The notes: generated by a model not told the origin, from the sequence alone. A stretch of 6,631 nt of DNA from DATFJZ01 sp034660495 (GCA_034660495.1 JAYEJJ010000024.1:1-6631); one strand, 5' to 3'; shown: positions 1 through 6,523, numbered from the stretch's first letter. Made by a program: numbers and translations.

Positions 1-2
1 TA

Positions 3-16
3 CGAGCACGAGCACG
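3..16. repeat. Short tandem repeat, period 6
   Basis: Two copies of CGAGCA followed by a partial third (CG) form a small low-complexity tract at the very left edge. It may continue to the left of the window. It lies directly beside the hairpin cluster at 21-90. No function is assigned. Confidence 0.5.
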
Positions 17-20
17 TATA

Positions 21-90
21 GGACGGGTCTTGGACCCGTATCCGGACTTTCAGTCCTTAATTTCAACCCACCGTCTTTAGACGGTGGTTG
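21..90. other. Three consecutive hairpins, possible IS200/IS605-type element end
   Basis: Three stem-loops sit almost back to back. The first pairs ACGGGTC (23-29) with GACCCGT (33-39) around a TTG loop; G21-G22 can also pair with C42-C43 across a two-base bulge. The second pairs GGACT (44-48) with AGTCC (52-56) around TTC. The third pairs CCACCGTC (68-75) with GACGGTGG (80-87) around TTTA, and CAA (64-66) pairs with TTG (88-90) past one bulged C. These pairings are seen directly. Compact triloop and tetraloop hairpins in series are typical of subterminal ends of IS200/IS605 elements and of the structured RNA overlapping the tnpB 3' end. That identity is inferred from style only: no tnpA or tnpB is inside the window, and the element would lie to the left. 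The third hairpin could also act as a terminator; on the plus strand only an interrupted T-rich tail follows it. Confidence 0.4.
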
Positions 91-140
91 TTGAGTCTTT
101 TCCTGTTTATGTGTGATGATCCAGGGTTAAGTGTCAGCGT

Positions 141-1343
141 TTAATACATGTCATATCTCACAAGTCTGCCGTCAAGACCACCGGCTTTAAGTGATTTTTT
201 CCAGGCCGATTTGATGCCCATTTTGGAAATATACCCGGGGTCGCCAAAGTAGATGTAAGCCGTGGCCCCTTTGCATTTTTGTTTGAGAAAATCACCCAGT
301 TCTTTGTATAACAGGTTGAGATTCTGATTTTTTCCCATTCTTATGCCGTAGGGGGGATTTATGACAATAATACTGTTGTTTATGGCGGGTATGGACCTGA
401 AATCTTTTTGAGACACAGGGATTCTGCGGCCGAAGTGCAGTCCCATGAGATTTGTTTTAGCCGCATTTACTGCATCTTCAGAAATGTCGCTTCCAGAAAT
501 AATATGTTCGGGAAGTTCTTTTATACTGCTGTTGCACGTGTCTTTTACCTGCTGCCAGAGTTTTGGGTTAAAGTCCGGCATCATTTCCAGGCCGAATTTT
601 TCACGGAAAATGCCGGCAGGGATATTGCTGTAACGCATCAACGCTTCGCATAAAAGTGTGCCTGAACCGCACATGGGATCATACAGCGGCGTTGATCCGT
701 CCCAGCCGGTAAAGCCGATAAGGGCAGCTGCAATGGTCTCCTGCATGGGACCGTCAACAGTGGCTTCCCTGTATCCCCTTTTGTGAAGCGGGACAGCCCC
801 TGAGGCATCAAAACTGATATCGGCCTGATCTTTCCGGATATGCAGATTGATGAGCGTATCAGGAAACAATTTTTCCACGTTGGGCCGTTTTCCGGTTCGT
901 TCCCTGAAATAATCAACAATTGCATCCTTTAAACGCAGGGATGCAAACTGTGAATGGGTGATACTGCTGTCTGATACATTGGCCTTGACAGCAAAGGTTT
1001 TTTTAAAGGGAATGATGTCTTCCCATTTTATTTTTTTCCCCGTTTTATACAGAATATCACTGCTGTCACAGGGAAAGGAGACCAGAGGCGCAAGAATCCT
1101 TGATGCCAGTCGGGTCATATATGTGATTTTGTAAAAGGTTTTTTTGTCAGCTTTAAAATAAATTCCCCGGAAACAGGATCTGGTTTCTTCAGCCCCAAGG
1201 TCAGACAGCTCCTTTGCTCCGGGCTGGATCAAATGTTCCTGCACCTGGGCAAAATACACGCTGTCCTTCTGGTATTGAAACCCCGTGGCATAACGCTTGT
1301 GCATACCTGCTTTTTTTGTGATAACTTTAGTCTTTGTTTCCAT
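141..1343 (-). CDS. RlmL-like THUMP-domain 23S rRNA (guanine-N2) methyltransferase
   Basis: A 400-residue class I SAM-dependent RNA methyltransferase of the COG0116 family, related to the RlmL half of E. coli RlmKL, which makes m2G2445 in 23S rRNA. An N-terminal ferredoxin-like and THUMP region covers about residues 28-185, including HKRGYR at 187-192. The Rossmann-fold catalytic domain follows: DPMCGSGT at 222-229 is the SAM-binding motif I, and NPPYG at 329-333 is motif IV, typical of enzymes methylating exocyclic amines of bases. The C-terminus DGRLVRYDMY resembles the usual family ending. No RlmK domain is fused, which is common outside gammaproteobacteria. The start ATG has TAAGG seven bases upstream; Met14 is a weaker alternative. 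The gene begins 24 bp after the kdtA stop, so the two are probably cotranscribed. The family is clear; the exact target base is inferred. Confidence 0.9.
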   Translation of the reverse strand: METKTKVITKKAGMHKRYATGFQYQKDSVYFAQVQEHLIQPGAKELSDLGAEETRSCFRGIYFKADKKTFYKITYMTRLASRILAPLVSFPCDSSDILYKTGKKIKWEDIIPFKKTFAVKANVSDSSITHSQFASLRLKDAIVDYFRERTGKRPNVEKLFPDTLINLHIRKDQADISFDASGAVPLHKRGYREATVDGPMQETIAAALIGFTGWDGSTPLYDPMCGSGTLLCEALMRYSNIPAGIFREKFGLEMMPDFNPKLWQQVKDTCNSSIKELPEHIISGSDISEDAVNAAKTNLMGLHFGRRIPVSQKDFRSIPAINNSIIVINPPYGIRMGKNQNLNLLYKELGDFLKQKCKGATAYIYFGDPGYISKMGIKSAWKKSLKAGGLDGRLVRYDMY

Positions 1344-1367
1344 TTTTCGGCCTTATTCTTTCAAATT

Positions 1368-2681
1368 CTAAAAGACTATACTGAAGAGAGATCTGCCTGG
1401 GTTTTTCAATCGGTTTTCCAGGGCGCTGCATGCTGTTTTTGTGCCTCCCTGGTTTGCTTTTATATATTTTTTCCCTTTTTTTGCAATAATTTTTCTGTCC
1501 GGCGGATTCCTGAGCACCTGGATCATAAAATCTGCAACAGCCAGGGCAGAGGTTGCCTTTTTTACGGTTTTGTCTTTAAAAAGCGCTTCTCCTGCAAAAC
1601 TGAAGTTTTCAAGGAAAGGACCGGTAACAGTGGCGGCACCGCAGATCACAGGCTCAATAAAGTTCTGGCCGCCCAGCGGTTTCAGGCTTCCTCCGACAAA
1701 AACAGCTGTGGCAAGCGAATAAGCCTGTTTAAGTTCTCCAAAGGTGTCCCATAAAATAACCGTGTTGTTTTCCACCGGGGCTTTGATTTTTGATTTAAAC
1801 TGCCAGTTCACCCCCATGGCGGTGAGCTTGTCTTTCCAGAAAAAAAGCCTGTGCATATGTCTTGGAAAAACCGCGGTAACCTGGTTTAAATCCTGGGCCA
1901 TAATTCTCTCAAGGATAACAGCAGCATCCATTTCTTCCTCCATACGAACAGATGCCAGTATGGAAAGCAGGGTGTCAGGTTTTATCACACAGGAAAAATC
2001 AATGGGTCTGTTCTGATTTTTTTCCACAAGGGAATCAAACTTAATGTTTTTCATCAGACGGAACTCTGAGGTGTTAAATACTTTTTTATACCTTTGGGCA
2101 TTTTCCCAATCAATTGCCATGATCAGGTCAGGGGCGAGTTTTTTCCACAGCCAGGGGGCATACAGATAGGATTTCAGGCTTTTTTCTGACAGCCGCCCAT
2201 TGATGATCCATACCGCTGCTCTGTTTTGTTTAAGGCTGAAGATAAGCGCCGGCCAGATTTCTGTTTCCAGAAGCACCATGATTTCCGGATTAACCAGGGC
2301 TGCGGCCTTTTTCATGATACCCGGCATGTCAAAGGGAAACCAGGCCGTTTGTATGCAGATATGTTTATTGATCAGCTCTTTTTCAAGGCTTTTTGTGAGA
2401 ATGTCCATGCCCTGGGAAGTGGTGGTGGTCAGCAGAATTTTTGTTTTTTGGTGAGGAAAAAGGGATTTTACCAGTTCAACGGCCAGGTAGGCTTCTCCTG
2501 CTGAAGCGGCCTGAATCCAGAGATCCGCCTTTGACAGGTGGTCACAGGATCTGCGCTGTTCAACCCCCTGTTTAAGTCTTTTACTTGTTTTAAGAAGGGG
2601 GAGGGCAAGAAGCCATATAAAATGGTAAAATTTTAAAAAAAAAGGTAAAGTTGTTTTTTTTTCATTATGATACAATCTCAT
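1368..2681 (-). CDS. waaA: 3-deoxy-D-manno-octulosonic acid (Kdo) transferase
   Basis: A 437-residue GT30-family enzyme (KdtA/WaaA) that transfers Kdo from CMP-Kdo to lipid IV-A at the cytoplasmic face of the inner membrane. A hydrophobic N-terminal anchor (about residues 12-30) precedes the first GT-B domain, which has WIQAASAGE at 55-63 (E63 matches the proposed catalytic base), TTTTSQG at 85-91, ETEIWP at 139-144 and NGRLS at 161-165. The second domain has PRHMHR at 273-278, VGGSLKPLGGQNFIEP at 329-344 and GPFLENF at 354-360. Some motifs deviate: ASVRMEEE (243-250) stands where GSTHxGEE is usual, GGQN replaces GGHN, and AASAGE replaces the usual AVSVGE. The ATG at 2681 lacks a Shine-Dalgarno sequence, but an in-frame stop lies upstream and no later in-frame ATG is plausible. 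Two 9-base homopolymers lie in the first 16 codons. The gene diverges from msbA. Confidence 0.9.
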   Translation of the reverse strand: MRLYHNEKKTTLPFFLKFYHFIWLLALPLLKTSKRLKQGVEQRRSCDHLSKADLWIQAASAGEAYLAVELVKSLFPHQKTKILLTTTTSQGMDILTKSLEKELINKHICIQTAWFPFDMPGIMKKAAALVNPEIMVLLETEIWPALIFSLKQNRAAVWIINGRLSEKSLKSYLYAPWLWKKLAPDLIMAIDWENAQRYKKVFNTSEFRLMKNIKFDSLVEKNQNRPIDFSCVIKPDTLLSILASVRMEEEMDAAVILERIMAQDLNQVTAVFPRHMHRLFFWKDKLTAMGVNWQFKSKIKAPVENNTVILWDTFGELKQAYSLATAVFVGGSLKPLGGQNFIEPVICGAATVTGPFLENFSFAGEALFKDKTVKKATSALAVADFMIQVLRNPPDRKIIAKKGKKYIKANQGGTKTACSALENRLKNPGRSLFSIVF

Positions 2682-2693
2682 ATTTTTTTTATA

Positions 2694-2749
2694 TTGACAA
2701 GTGTTCTTGTTTTAATTCATTATAATATGCTTATGAAAAATTTTAACAA
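2694..2749. promoter_or_regulatory. Candidate divergent promoter region between waaA and msbA
   Basis: The palindrome ATTATAAT at 2719-2726 contains TATAAT on both strands: plus at 2721-2726 and minus at 2719-2724. On the plus strand TTGACA at 2694-2699 is a perfect -35 hexamer, but 21 bp separate it from TATAAT; CATTAT at 2718-2723 gives an 18-bp spacer with a poorer -10. On the minus strand TTGTTA (complement of 2744-2749) lies 19 bp upstream of the minus TATAAT, giving waaA a leader of about 30 bases. If the plus TATAAT is used, transcription would start near 2733, at the msbA ATG itself. The hexamers are seen; their use is inferred. The region is so AT-rich that chance matches are likely. 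Confidence 0.4.
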
Positions 2750-4523
2750 GCCTGTAAAAGATTATGTTTTGAATTTGTTTGACACCCGAAGCAGGATCCT
2801 TTTAAAAATAATTGGTGTATACTGGAAACGCCTTGCCTGCGCCATGTTCTGCATGGTCGTTGTGTCCGGTGCAACCGCTGCAACCGCTTACCTTGTCAAA
2901 CCCATGCTTGATGATATTTTTATCAACAAGGATGAGGCCAAGCTTTTTTTTCTGCCGGGGCTGGCCATTTTGATTTTTTTTTTAAAGGGACTGGGGGCAT
3001 ATGGTCAGGAATATCTGATGCACTATGTAGGGGAACAGGTCGTCAGGACGTTCAGGAATTCCCTGTATGAAACCATAATTAATCTGCCTTTGTCTTTTTT
3101 CCATGCGGAAAAAACCGGGGTGCTGATGTCCAGGATCACCAATGACGTTAATGTGGTCAAGGGGATGATATCCAAGAGCGTAACAAGCGTCCTCAGGGAC
3201 ATTTTTACCATAGCTGGTCTGACCTGCGTGATTTTTTACATGGACTGGAAGCTTGCCCTGGGTGCTTTTCTGATCCTTCCCCTGGCCTTTTATCCCATTG
3301 TTGTTTTTGGTAGACGGGTAAGACGCTTCAGCACCGGGTCCCAGGAAACAATGGCAGATCTGAATACGTTTCTTTTTGAAACCTTTTCCGGCAGTAAGAT
3401 TGTCAAAGTTTTCAACAATGAGCCCTATGAAAAGGAAAGGTTCAGGAAAAAGAGCAAACTGCTTTTCCGCCTTGAAATGAAATCTGCCATAGCCAAATCC
3501 CTTTCATCTCCTGTTATGGAATTTCTCGGCGGTATGGGGATTGCCTTTGTGATCTGGTTTGGCGGCTCACGGGTGATAAGCGGTGCTTCAACACCGGGCA
3601 CTTTTTTTTCATTTCTCACTGCAGTGATGATGCTTTACGGGCCCATAAAAAAAATAAGCAAACTTAACAATACCATTCAGGAGGGTCTGGCTGCTGTAAC
3701 AAGAATATTTGACATCCTTGAGAAAAAATCCTGTATAGAAGTGCCTGAACATCCTGAATCCTTTAAAGCCTCATCCTGTGATGTGGTATTTGAATATGTG
3801 AGTTTTGCCTACAGCAGGAATGAAGCCCCGGTTCTAAAAAATATCAGCCTTGAGGTCAGACCCGGAGAGGTGCTGGCTCTGGTGGGTATGAGCGGCGGCG
3901 GCAAAACCTCCCTGGTCAATCTTGTGCCGAGGTTCTTTGATGTTACCCAGGGCCGGGTTCTGGTGGGCGGCATTGATGTCCGCCGTATGAATTTAAAGAC
4001 ATTGAGAAACAGTATTTCCCTTGTTACCCAGGAACCTATTCTGTTTAATGAAACGGTTCTGGATAATATCCGGTACGGAAAGATGGATGCCTCTTTTGAG
4101 GAAATCAGGGCTGCGGCCGAGGCTGCCTTTGCCCATGATTTTATCACTGCTTTTCCTGAGAAATATGATACCTTTGTCGGGGATCTTGCAAGCAGACTGT
4201 CCGGAGGTGAAAAACAGCGCATCTGTATTGCCAGGGCCCTGATCAAGGATGCTCCTGTTCTCATCCTTGACGAAGCAACCTCCGCCCTGGATGCAGAGGC
4301 GGAAAGGCTGGTCCAGAAAGCGCTGTCCAATCTTATGAAGGGGAGAACCACCTTTGTTATTGCCCACAGACTTTCCACCATCCACTATGCAGATCGAATT
4401 GTTTTTTTGAAAAACGGAAGAATTGTAGAGCAGGGCAGACATGAAGACCTCATGGCCCGGAAAGGCGCGTATTTTAAACTTCAGAACATGCAGAATCCAG
4501 GCGGTATTATCAATGGTGCATAA
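2733..4523 (+). CDS. msbA: Lipid A export ATP-binding/permease protein MsbA
   Basis: A 596-residue half-transporter with N-terminal membrane domain and C-terminal ATPase, close in size to E. coli MsbA (582). As a homodimer it flips Kdo-lipid A (core) across the inner membrane. Six hydrophobic segments lie near residues 34-54, 72-90, 153-169, 172-192, 262-282 and 288-302; LVKPMLDD at 54-61 after the first is typical of MsbA. The nucleotide-binding domain has A-loop Tyr360, Walker A GMSGGGKT (385-392), Q-loop Gln433, signature LSGGE (489-493), Walker B VLILDE (509-514), D-loop SALD (517-520) and switch His545, so it looks fully active. Three in-frame ATGs are possible (2667, 2727, 2733) and none has a good Shine-Dalgarno. 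I prefer 2733 or 2727: 2667 would overlap waaA and add an unusual hydrophobic leader. Another lipid exporter of this subfamily is possible, but the waaA neighbour supports MsbA. Confidence 0.93.
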   Translation: MKNFNKPVKDYVLNLFDTRSRILLKIIGVYWKRLACAMFCMVVVSGATAATAYLVKPMLDDIFINKDEAKLFFLPGLAILIFFLKGLGAYGQEYLMHYVGEQVVRTFRNSLYETIINLPLSFFHAEKTGVLMSRITNDVNVVKGMISKSVTSVLRDIFTIAGLTCVIFYMDWKLALGAFLILPLAFYPIVVFGRRVRRFSTGSQETMADLNTFLFETFSGSKIVKVFNNEPYEKERFRKKSKLLFRLEMKSAIAKSLSSPVMEFLGGMGIAFVIWFGGSRVISGASTPGTFFSFLTAVMMLYGPIKKISKLNNTIQEGLAAVTRIFDILEKKSCIEVPEHPESFKASSCDVVFEYVSFAYSRNEAPVLKNISLEVRPGEVLALVGMSGGGKTSLVNLVPRFFDVTQGRVLVGGIDVRRMNLKTLRNSISLVTQEPILFNETVLDNIRYGKMDASFEEIRAAAEAAFAHDFITAFPEKYDTFVGDLASRLSGGEKQRICIARALIKDAPVLILDEATSALDAEAERLVQKALSNLMKGRTTFVIAHRLSTIHYADRIVFLKNGRIVEQGRHEDLMARKGAYFKLQNMQNPGGIINGA

Positions 4524-4558
4524 CCGGCATGGCCGGCCCATGATCATCGACCCGGCCA
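4524..4558 (+). other. GC-rich hairpin(s) directly after msbA
   Basis: CCGGC (4524-4528) can pair with GCCGG (4532-4536) around ATG, starting at the base after the msbA stop. Alternatively TGGCCGG (4530-4536) pairs with CCGGCCA (4552-4558) around a loop holding the palindrome ATGATCAT. The two folds exclude each other. No T-run follows, so this is not a standard intrinsic terminator, though it could slow RNA polymerase or protect the msbA 3' end. Confidence 0.35.
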
Positions 4559-4567
4559 CAATAAATG

Positions 4568-4734
4568 ATGAAAGCATCAGCTATTAGCCGTAAGCTATTA
4601 GCCGTTAGCGAACACTTAACACTTTCATATAAACAACCATGAGCAGCATGCTCACAACAAACCATGAAAGCCATCAGTAAGCAGCAGGGATTTACTGGAA
4701 GCTGATAACTGAGTACTGAAGGCTGATAGCTTTC
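4568..4734. repeat. Intergenic cluster of related direct and inverted repeats
   Basis: Between msbA and the Trm112-like gene, ATGAAAGCATCAG (4568-4580) recurs as ATGAAAGCCATCAG (4664-4677) and, on the other strand, as GAAAGCTATCAG (complement of 4723-4734). AGCTATTAGCCGT is repeated exactly at 4579-4591 and 4593-4605, and variants of AGCTGATA appear at 4700-4707 and, as GGCTGATAGC, at 4721-4730. The outer copies face each other, so the block resembles a short element of about 165 bp with imperfect inverted ends. CAGTAA (4675-4680) can also pair with TTACTG (4692-4697). No gene of convincing length is present. It may be a decayed MITE-like or REP-like intergenic repeat; the repeats are seen, the mobile nature is a guess. 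Confidence 0.5.
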
Positions 4735-4775
4735 TTATAAAAAATTTTAAAACCCAATAATAACGGAGATAAATT

Positions 4776-4949
4776 ATGGCAGTTTCACAGGAATTTCTTG
4801 ATATCCTTGCCTGTCCCCAGTGCAAGGGAGATATTTATTTGAATGAGACCAGAGATGGCCTTGTGTGTGAAAATTGCAAGTTGATATACGAGATAAAGGA
4901 TGATATTCCGATTATGCTTGTGGAGGAGGCAAAACCCTTAGAAAAATGA
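4776..4949 (+). CDS. Trm112-like zinc-binding protein (YcaR/UPF0434 family)
   Basis: A small complete gene of 57 residues. It begins with FLDILACPQCKGD and ends with DDIPIMLVEEA, the standard outline of the Trm112p-like family (PF03966). Two CxxC pairs, C13/C16 and C31/C34, would bind one zinc; E. coli YcaR lacks the complete second pair. In eukaryotes and archaea Trm112 activates several RNA and protein methyltransferases by binding them; the role of the short bacterial forms is not settled. GGAG at 4765-4768 lies seven bases before the ATG, a strong ribosome binding site that fixes the start. The stop overlaps the next gene's start (ATGA at 4946-4949), indicating translational coupling. In enterobacteria ycaR also lies a few genes after msbA. 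The family is confident; a partner methyltransferase is not known from the sequence. Confidence 0.9.
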   Translation: MAVSQEFLDILACPQCKGDIYLNETRDGLVCENCKLIYEIKDDIPIMLVEEAKPLEK

Positions 4950-5515
4950 GTATTCCCAGACAGCCGGACGCTGCAAAGCTTGTTGTCAGTCTTTTTATGA
5001 ACAATAAGGAGATGGTAAAGGATCTGCTGCTGCGTCTGGAAAACCATTTCGGGCCCCTGGATATTGTCAGTCCATGGTTTGATTTTGATTTTACGGATTA
5101 TTATCATAAAGAGATGGGCAGCCCCCTGTTCCGGCGTGTTGCGGTTTTTAAACCGCTGATAGCCCAGACATCCCTGGCAGAAATCAAGGAAAAGACAAAC
5201 AGAATCGAGGCGTTGACCGCTGAACAGGGGAAAAGAGCTGTCAATATTGATCCTGGCTATCTTCTGGCCTCCAGGTTTATTCTTGCCACAGGTAAGGATT
5301 TTTCCCACAGGGTTTACCTTGACAGGGGAATCTATGCAGATCTTACCCTGGTTTATAAAAAAGGGGAATATCGTCCCCTTGAGTGGACCTACCCTGATTA
5401 TGCCGCCAGCGAGATGACGGATTTTTTAAAAAAAGTCAGGGAAAAATATTTAATTGATTTGAAAAATGAAATTTCCAACCCCTGTGAGGGTGAAAAAGAT
5501 AAAGGAAAGAAATGA
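4946..5515 (+). CDS. DUF4416 family protein of unknown function
   Basis: A 189-residue soluble protein matching the DUF4416 pattern (PF14385), recognised from its typical blocks: AKLVVSLFMNN near the start, FGPLDIVSPWFDFDFTDYY (about residues 35-53) followed by KEMG, then KRAVNIDPGYL (about 96-106), KDFSHRVYLDRGIYADLTL and the EWTYPDY box (about 144-150). No transmembrane segment or signal peptide is visible. The last 15 or so residues are charged and Lys/Glu-rich. Members are sometimes annotated as GTP-binding, but I see no P-loop here. Its ATG overlaps the Trm112-like stop, and its TGA overlaps the yicC ATG. The nearest strong Shine-Dalgarno (GGAGGAGG, 4922-4929) is 16 bases away, so translation probably depends on coupling from the upstream gene. 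Function is unknown; the operon suggests an RNA-related role, which is inference. Confidence 0.88.
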   Translation: MSIPRQPDAAKLVVSLFMNNKEMVKDLLLRLENHFGPLDIVSPWFDFDFTDYYHKEMGSPLFRRVAVFKPLIAQTSLAEIKEKTNRIEALTAEQGKRAVNIDPGYLLASRFILATGKDFSHRVYLDRGIYADLTLVYKKGEYRPLEWTYPDYAASEMTDFLKKVREKYLIDLKNEISNPCEGEKDKGKK

Positions 5516-6393
5516 TAAAAAGCATGACAGCCTGTGCCAATGCTCTGTGCAATGATGAATCCCTTAATGTAACGGTTGAGATTCGTTCCTATAACAGCAG
5601 ATATCTGGATACAAAGCTTTTTCTGCCAGGTCTGCCGCCTGAATTTGAAGACAGAATCAAAAAAATTGTAAAAAAATTTATCCAAAGGGGCAGGGTGGAG
5701 ATTCGTGTGACACTTGAAGATCTGTCAGAGGCGCCTATGGTGTATGAAGTGAATCAAAAAAGGGCACAGGGGTATTTTCAGGCCCTTTTGACACTTAAGC
5801 AGTTTTTGTCCATTTCTTCGGAAATCACCCTTGATCATATGCTCCATGACAGAGAATTGATTCAGGCGGTAAATCAGAGGGATGATTTTGAAAAGGTCTG
5901 GGCAGTGCTTGAGACGGCCCTGGTAAACGCACTGCAAGACCTTGACCGGATGCGGGAAAAGGAGGGAGGAAATCTTCTTGCTGATCTGAACCAGCGCATG
6001 GGGATAATTGAAACAACATTAGATAAAGTCAAGGCCCTTGCCGCAACAATACCTGAGATGTACAAAAAGAAACTTGAAAAGCGCATTGAAGCTCTGGTAA
6101 AGGACGGAGAGGGGCTTGATTCGGCACGTGTTGCCCAGGAAGCGGCTTTTCTGGCCGATAAAAGCGATATATCCGAAGAAATTGTAAGGGCCTTCAGTCA
6201 TATTCAGCAGTTCAGGGAGATCGAAGCTTCCAGCGAGCCTGGGGGTATAAAATTAAATTTTCTGGTTCAGGAGTTTACCCGTGAGTTTAATACCATGGGG
6301 GCCAAGGCCGGCTCTGAAACCCTTTCCTATCTGGTTGTGGCGTTGAAATCTGAGCTTGAAAAAATCAGGGAGCAGGTTCAAAATATTGAATGA
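5512..6393 (+). CDS. yicC: YicC family endoribonuclease
   Basis: A 293-residue protein, close to E. coli YicC (287), an endoribonuclease implicated in small-RNA turnover such as RyhB. The N-terminal YicC_N domain begins MIKSMTACAN and includes EIRSYNSRYLD (23-33) and the RGRVEI block (59-64). The C-terminal DUF1732 domain carries MREKEGGNLLADL (147-159), DKSDISEEIVR (216-226), SHIQQF (229-234), GIKLNFLVQEFTREFNTMGAKA (245-266, conserved QE and RE-NT residues) and the terminal KIREQVQNIE. These are the family's most conserved positions, so the protein looks intact. One oddity is Cys at residue 8, where the family usually has Tyr (MTGYG or MTAYA). AAAGGA at 5501-5506 lies five bases before the ATG, which also overlaps the DUF4416 stop as ATGA. 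It is the last gene of the coupled trio; its usual partner gmk is not seen downstream. Confidence 0.95.
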   Translation: MIKSMTACANALCNDESLNVTVEIRSYNSRYLDTKLFLPGLPPEFEDRIKKIVKKFIQRGRVEIRVTLEDLSEAPMVYEVNQKRAQGYFQALLTLKQFLSISSEITLDHMLHDRELIQAVNQRDDFEKVWAVLETALVNALQDLDRMREKEGGNLLADLNQRMGIIETTLDKVKALAATIPEMYKKKLEKRIEALVKDGEGLDSARVAQEAAFLADKSDISEEIVRAFSHIQQFREIEASSEPGGIKLNFLVQEFTREFNTMGAKAGSETLSYLVVALKSELEKIREQVQNIE

Positions 6394-6464
6394 TGATCCC
6401 TTATCTTGATGGTTAAAGGACACGAACAGATTCAGGAATAAAAAATCAAATGCTTTGAAAATTT

Positions 6465-6510
6465 AAAACTCGGTTATCAAGTTTTTATGGAAGGGCCGAT
6501 TAAGAGCCCT
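6465..6510. other. Two weak hairpins after yicC
   Basis: AAAACT (6465-6470) can pair with AGTTTT (6480-6485), which runs into a short T stretch, and AGGGC (6492-6496) can pair with GCCCT (6506-6510). Either might end transcription between yicC and a possible convergent gene, but neither has the strong GC stem plus T-run of a standard terminator. No gene is evident in 6394-6523; the only reading frames there are very short. Confidence 0.25.
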
Positions 6511-6523
6511 CAGCGGTTGCCTG

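Noticed and set aside
1233..1754. A 173-codon plus-strand frame across the waaA / methyltransferase junction
   Set aside because: It is Phe/Cys-rich, antisense to two recognisable genes, and has no family-like motif.
2667..2732. Longer msbA start at 2667, adding 22 hydrophobic residues
   Set aside because: It has no spaced Shine-Dalgarno, would overlap the start of divergent waaA, and the added leader is not typical of MsbA; the ATGs at 2727 and 2733 fit the family length better.
4524..4558. Intrinsic terminator after msbA
   Set aside because: The GC-rich stems are real, but no T-run follows, so it is listed only as a hairpin.
3809..4577. Long minus-strand frames (190 and 194 codons) opposite the msbA ATPase domain
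   Set aside because: They are antisense to a fully conserved ABC domain with every motif intact, they overlap each other in different frames, and neither resembles a known protein.
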